From NCBI RefSeq assembly GCF_047160095.1, contig NZ_AP038785.1, positions 806,001 through 870,000 on the forward strand: a DNA stretch of 64,000 bases, given 5' to 3'. Below, piece after piece: positions 61,975 to 64,000 of this stretch; position 1 is the stretch's first letter, and every line of letters starts with the position of its first letter. Origin of the DNA: Rodentibacter abscessus (GTDB lineage Bacteria; Pseudomonadota; Gammaproteobacteria; Enterobacterales; Pasteurellaceae). Below the pieces are notes generated by a model. That model was not told the DNA's origin. It did no database searches and saw nothing but the letters and a program-made list of their open reading frames with translations. Both the position numbers and the translations under genes were made by a program.

Positions 61975-62215
61975 ATGTTTTCACGATATGTTCTCGTTGG
62001 AATCTGCAATACGCTGCTAACAACAATTATCATATTCGGACTAACTGCAAGTCAGTTTAATCTGTATATTGCCAATGCTATTGGCTATGCGGCGGGGATC
62101 TTATGTAGCTTTCTACTTAACTCGATATTTACATTCTCCCGCCCTGCAAATGCAGCAAACTTTTCCCGATTTTTAGTCGTATCATTGATTTGCTATATTC
62201 TTAATGTGAAGGTGA
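61975..62215 (+). pseudogene. Truncated GtrA-family membrane protein
   Basis: The frame starts at ATG 61975 and reads as a GtrA-like protein for about 80 residues: TM1 YVLVGICNTLLTTIIIFGL, the second helix IANAIGYAAGILCSFLLNSIFTF and the start of the third, FSRFLVVSLICYILNV. After about 62215 the frame runs through a USS, a terminator and antisense of mrp until 62385, so the fourth helix and C-terminus are missing. GtrA proteins help flip lipid-linked sugars. A 3' deletion against the mrp side is the simplest reading; the stub is unlikely to function. Confidence 0.65.
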
Positions 62216-62270
62216 TCTACATTGATGTAGTGAAAGTGCGGTTAAATTTCTCAACGTTTTTTCTATCAAA

Positions 62271-62292
62271 AAAGGCTGTAAACACAGCCTTT
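62271..62292 (-). terminator. mrp terminator
   Basis: AAAGGCTGT / ACAGCCTTT, 4 to 5-base loop, followed by T6 on the minus strand. Confidence 0.88.
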
Positions 62293-62298
62293 CTCATA

Positions 62299-63411
62299 TC
62301 ATTTCACTTCTCTAAACAAAATCTCGCTTGGAATCACAGAACCTTGCCAATAAAGTTCGGTAGAAACTTTTTCTGCAAGTTGTAAGAAAGCTTGGGCGAT
62401 TTCGCTTTCCGGTGCGGCAATGGTGGTTGGATTACCGTTATCCAGATCTTCTCGAATGCGAATGTGCAATGGCAAATGCGCCAGCACTTTTACGTTATAT
62501 TTTTCCGCCATTTTTTCCGCACCGCCTGTGCCGAAAATCGCTTCGTGATGACCACAGTTGCTGCAAATATGCATTGACATATTTTCTACAATGCCAAGCA
62601 CAGGTACGGAAACACGTTCAAACATAGAGATGCCTTTTACTGCATCAAGCAAGGCAATATCCTGCGGTGTTGTTACCACAATAGCGCCCGTTACCGGAAT
62701 TTGTTGGGATAAGGTAAGTTGAATGTCGCCTGTCCCCGGGGGCATATCAATGACCAAATAATCTAAACTATCCCACAATGTCTCGTTAAGCAATTGACTT
62801 AACGCACTGCTCGCCATTGGTCCTCGCCAAATGGTCGCATTTTCTTCATCCATTAAAAAACCGATGGAATTGGCTGATAAGCCGTGCGCTTTAATAGGGG
62901 TAATGTGTTGATTATCCGGTGATGTAGGGCGTTGGTGTGGCGCACCCAACATATGCGGAATAGAAGGGCCATAAATATCGGCATCCAAAATCCCTACTCG
63001 TGCCCCCTGAGCCTGAAGTGCCAGTGCAAGGTTTACCGAAACACTGGATTTGCCCACACCGCCTTTACCGGAAGTCACGGCGATAATATTTTTTACCCCT
63101 TTTACTGCCGGTTGATTATTCGCCCGTTTCAACGTGGCGATTTGATAATTCACCAACCATTTAATTGATTTACAATCCGCTGCTGTTAATAAGTTATCGG
63201 ATAAGGTTTGTTTTAGCAGCTCAACACCGCTATTCCAAGCAAAAGGTAATTGCAATTCAATGCGCAGGGTTTCACCGCCCTTCTCCACTTTTTTTAATGT
63301 GTTGAGCGCAATCAAATCTTTTTGCAGGCTCGGATGTTGAAATTGTTGAATGATTTGTTGAATTTGATTTTGTTGTTCCGCACTAAGATTGTCGGAAAAA
63401 TAAGTTGCCAT
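62299..63411 (-). CDS. mrp: Mrp/NBP35-family Fe-S cluster carrier ATPase
   Basis: 370 aa. N-terminal MIP18-like domain (about 1-90), then the P-loop ATPase: deviant Walker A TSGKGGVGKSSVSVNLA, DADIYGPSIPHMLG, DYLVIDMPPGTGDIQLTLSQ, and the CxxC in ICSNCGHHE that holds the bridging Fe-S cluster. The frame opens at TTG 63423, but ATG 63411 (MATYFSDN) follows GGAAG at proper spacing. Divergent from metG. Confidence 0.95.
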   Translation of the reverse strand: MATYFSDNLSAEQQNQIQQIIQQFQHPSLQKDLIALNTLKKVEKGGETLRIELQLPFAWNSGVELLKQTLSDNLLTAADCKSIKWLVNYQIATLKRANNQPAVKGVKNIIAVTSGKGGVGKSSVSVNLALALQAQGARVGILDADIYGPSIPHMLGAPHQRPTSPDNQHITPIKAHGLSANSIGFLMDEENATIWRGPMASSALSQLLNETLWDSLDYLVIDMPPGTGDIQLTLSQQIPVTGAIVVTTPQDIALLDAVKGISMFERVSVPVLGIVENMSMHICSNCGHHEAIFGTGGAEKMAEKYNVKVLAHLPLHIRIREDLDNGNPTTIAAPESEIAQAFLQLAEKVSTELYWQGSVIPSEILFREVK

Positions 63412-63559
63412 AAGATCTTCCAATAAGTAGAGTAAATTTGTCGGGCATATTTAAACACGGAAAGTGCGGTCTGTTAAGCTAAAGTTTTTCAAACTAGAAA
63501 AAATCCCCTTTATCAGGTAAGATACGGGCAATTTTTTGTGTGATAAAAAGAGATTAACA

Positions 63560-64000
63560 ATGTCGAATCAAGCCCGTAAAATTTTAGTAACTTGCGCCCT
63601 TCCTTATGCCAATGGTGCAATCCATTTAGGCCATATGTTAGAACACATTCAAGCGGATATTTGGGTGCGTTTTCAACGTATGCGCGGTAATAAAGTTTAT
63701 TTTGTTTGTGCTGATGACGCACACGGCACGCCGATTATGTTAAACGCCGATAAATTAGGCATTACACCGGAAGAACTTATCGCCCGAGCAAAAGCCGATC
63801 ACGTGCGCGATTTCGCCGGCTTCAATATCAGCTTTGATAACTATCATTCCACTCACAGCGAGGAAAACAAACAAATCACCGCTGAAATTTATAATAAATT
63901 AAAAACGAACGGTTTTATTAAAAGAAAAGTGATTTCTCAACTCTACGATCCGGAAAAAAATATGTTTTTACCGGATCGCTTCGTAAAGGGCACTTGCCCG
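63560..64000 (+). CDS. metG: Methionyl-tRNA synthetase, N-terminal part (partial)
   Basis: 147 codons to the right edge. Begins MSNQARKILVTCALPYANGAIHLGHMLEHIQADIWVRFQR with the class I HIGH-type motif HLGH, then VYFVCADDAHGTPIM and NISFDNYHSTHSEEN, which are standard MetG features. Stops at the window end without a stop codon. Divergent from mrp, the common arrangement. Confidence 0.96.
   Translation, partial: MSNQARKILVTCALPYANGAIHLGHMLEHIQADIWVRFQRMRGNKVYFVCADDAHGTPIMLNADKLGITPEELIARAKADHVRDFAGFNISFDNYHSTHSEENKQITAEIYNKLKTNGFIKRKVISQLYDPEKNMFLPDRFVKGTCP

Overview
This is a chromosomal segment of a Pasteurellaceae bacterium. The main evidence is the Haemophilus-type DNA uptake signal sequence (USS, AAGTGCGGT and its complement): I count at least 38 exact copies by eye, both inside genes and as inverted pairs in terminators. 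Gene content and order (rplM-rpsI-sspA-sspB, pheS-pheT-ihfA, rlmE-ftsH-folP-glmM, the hktE-type catalase, the can-type carbonic anhydrase) also fit the Haemophilus / Aggregatibacter / Rodentibacter / Pasteurella group. I cannot name the species from sequence alone.

Layout. 1-6.7 kb: a contiguous tryptophan operon (trpE end, trpG, a tautomerase-like gene, trpD, fused trpCF, a short-chain dehydrogenase, trpB, trpA). 6.8-7.9 kb: two gene relics, a decayed sucB fragment (minus) and a decayed prfB (plus) whose catalytic GGQ motif is destroyed. 7.9-12.3 kb: a lysine-decarboxylation module (ArgP-like regulator, cadA, cadB) lying between the prfB relic and lysS. 12.6-16.2 kb: lysS and a haem catalase. 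16.3-31.8 kb: a myo-inositol system with an RpiR-type regulator, iolB, iolA, a Gfo/Idh/MocA dehydrogenase, a three-gene sugar ABC transporter, an iolC-DUF2090 fusion, iolD, iolE and iolG. 31.9-35 kb: a tryptophanase operon with a recognisable tnaC leader peptide, tnaA and a tryptophan permease. 35-58.6 kb: housekeeping genes. 58.7-59.9 kb: an IS110-family element. 60-64 kb: rnpB (minus), kdsD, kdsC, a truncated gtrA, mrp (minus) and the start of metG.

How the genes work together. The inositol genes form a full path from uptake to acetyl-CoA and dihydroxyacetone phosphate: IolG, IolE, IolD, IolB, the IolC kinase with its fused DUF2090 aldolase-type domain, then IolA. Their three main promoter regions share a palindrome of the form ATGAAAT-N4-ATTTCAT, in two cases directly beside a CRP-like site, which suggests joint control by the local RpiR regulator and catabolite status. 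Tryptophan biosynthesis and tryptophan breakdown (tna) are both present. The cad module would use lysine for acid resistance; its promoter carries direct repeats and an FNR-like box.

The most notable non-genic signals are: a family of palindromic repeats (25.3-25.5 kb and 38.5 kb) whose arms match the inverted repeats flanking the IS110 element; a structured non-coding left end of that IS which could encode its bridge RNA; and a USS that supplies the -35 box of the rnpB promoter. I saw no tRNA genes and no CRISPR array.
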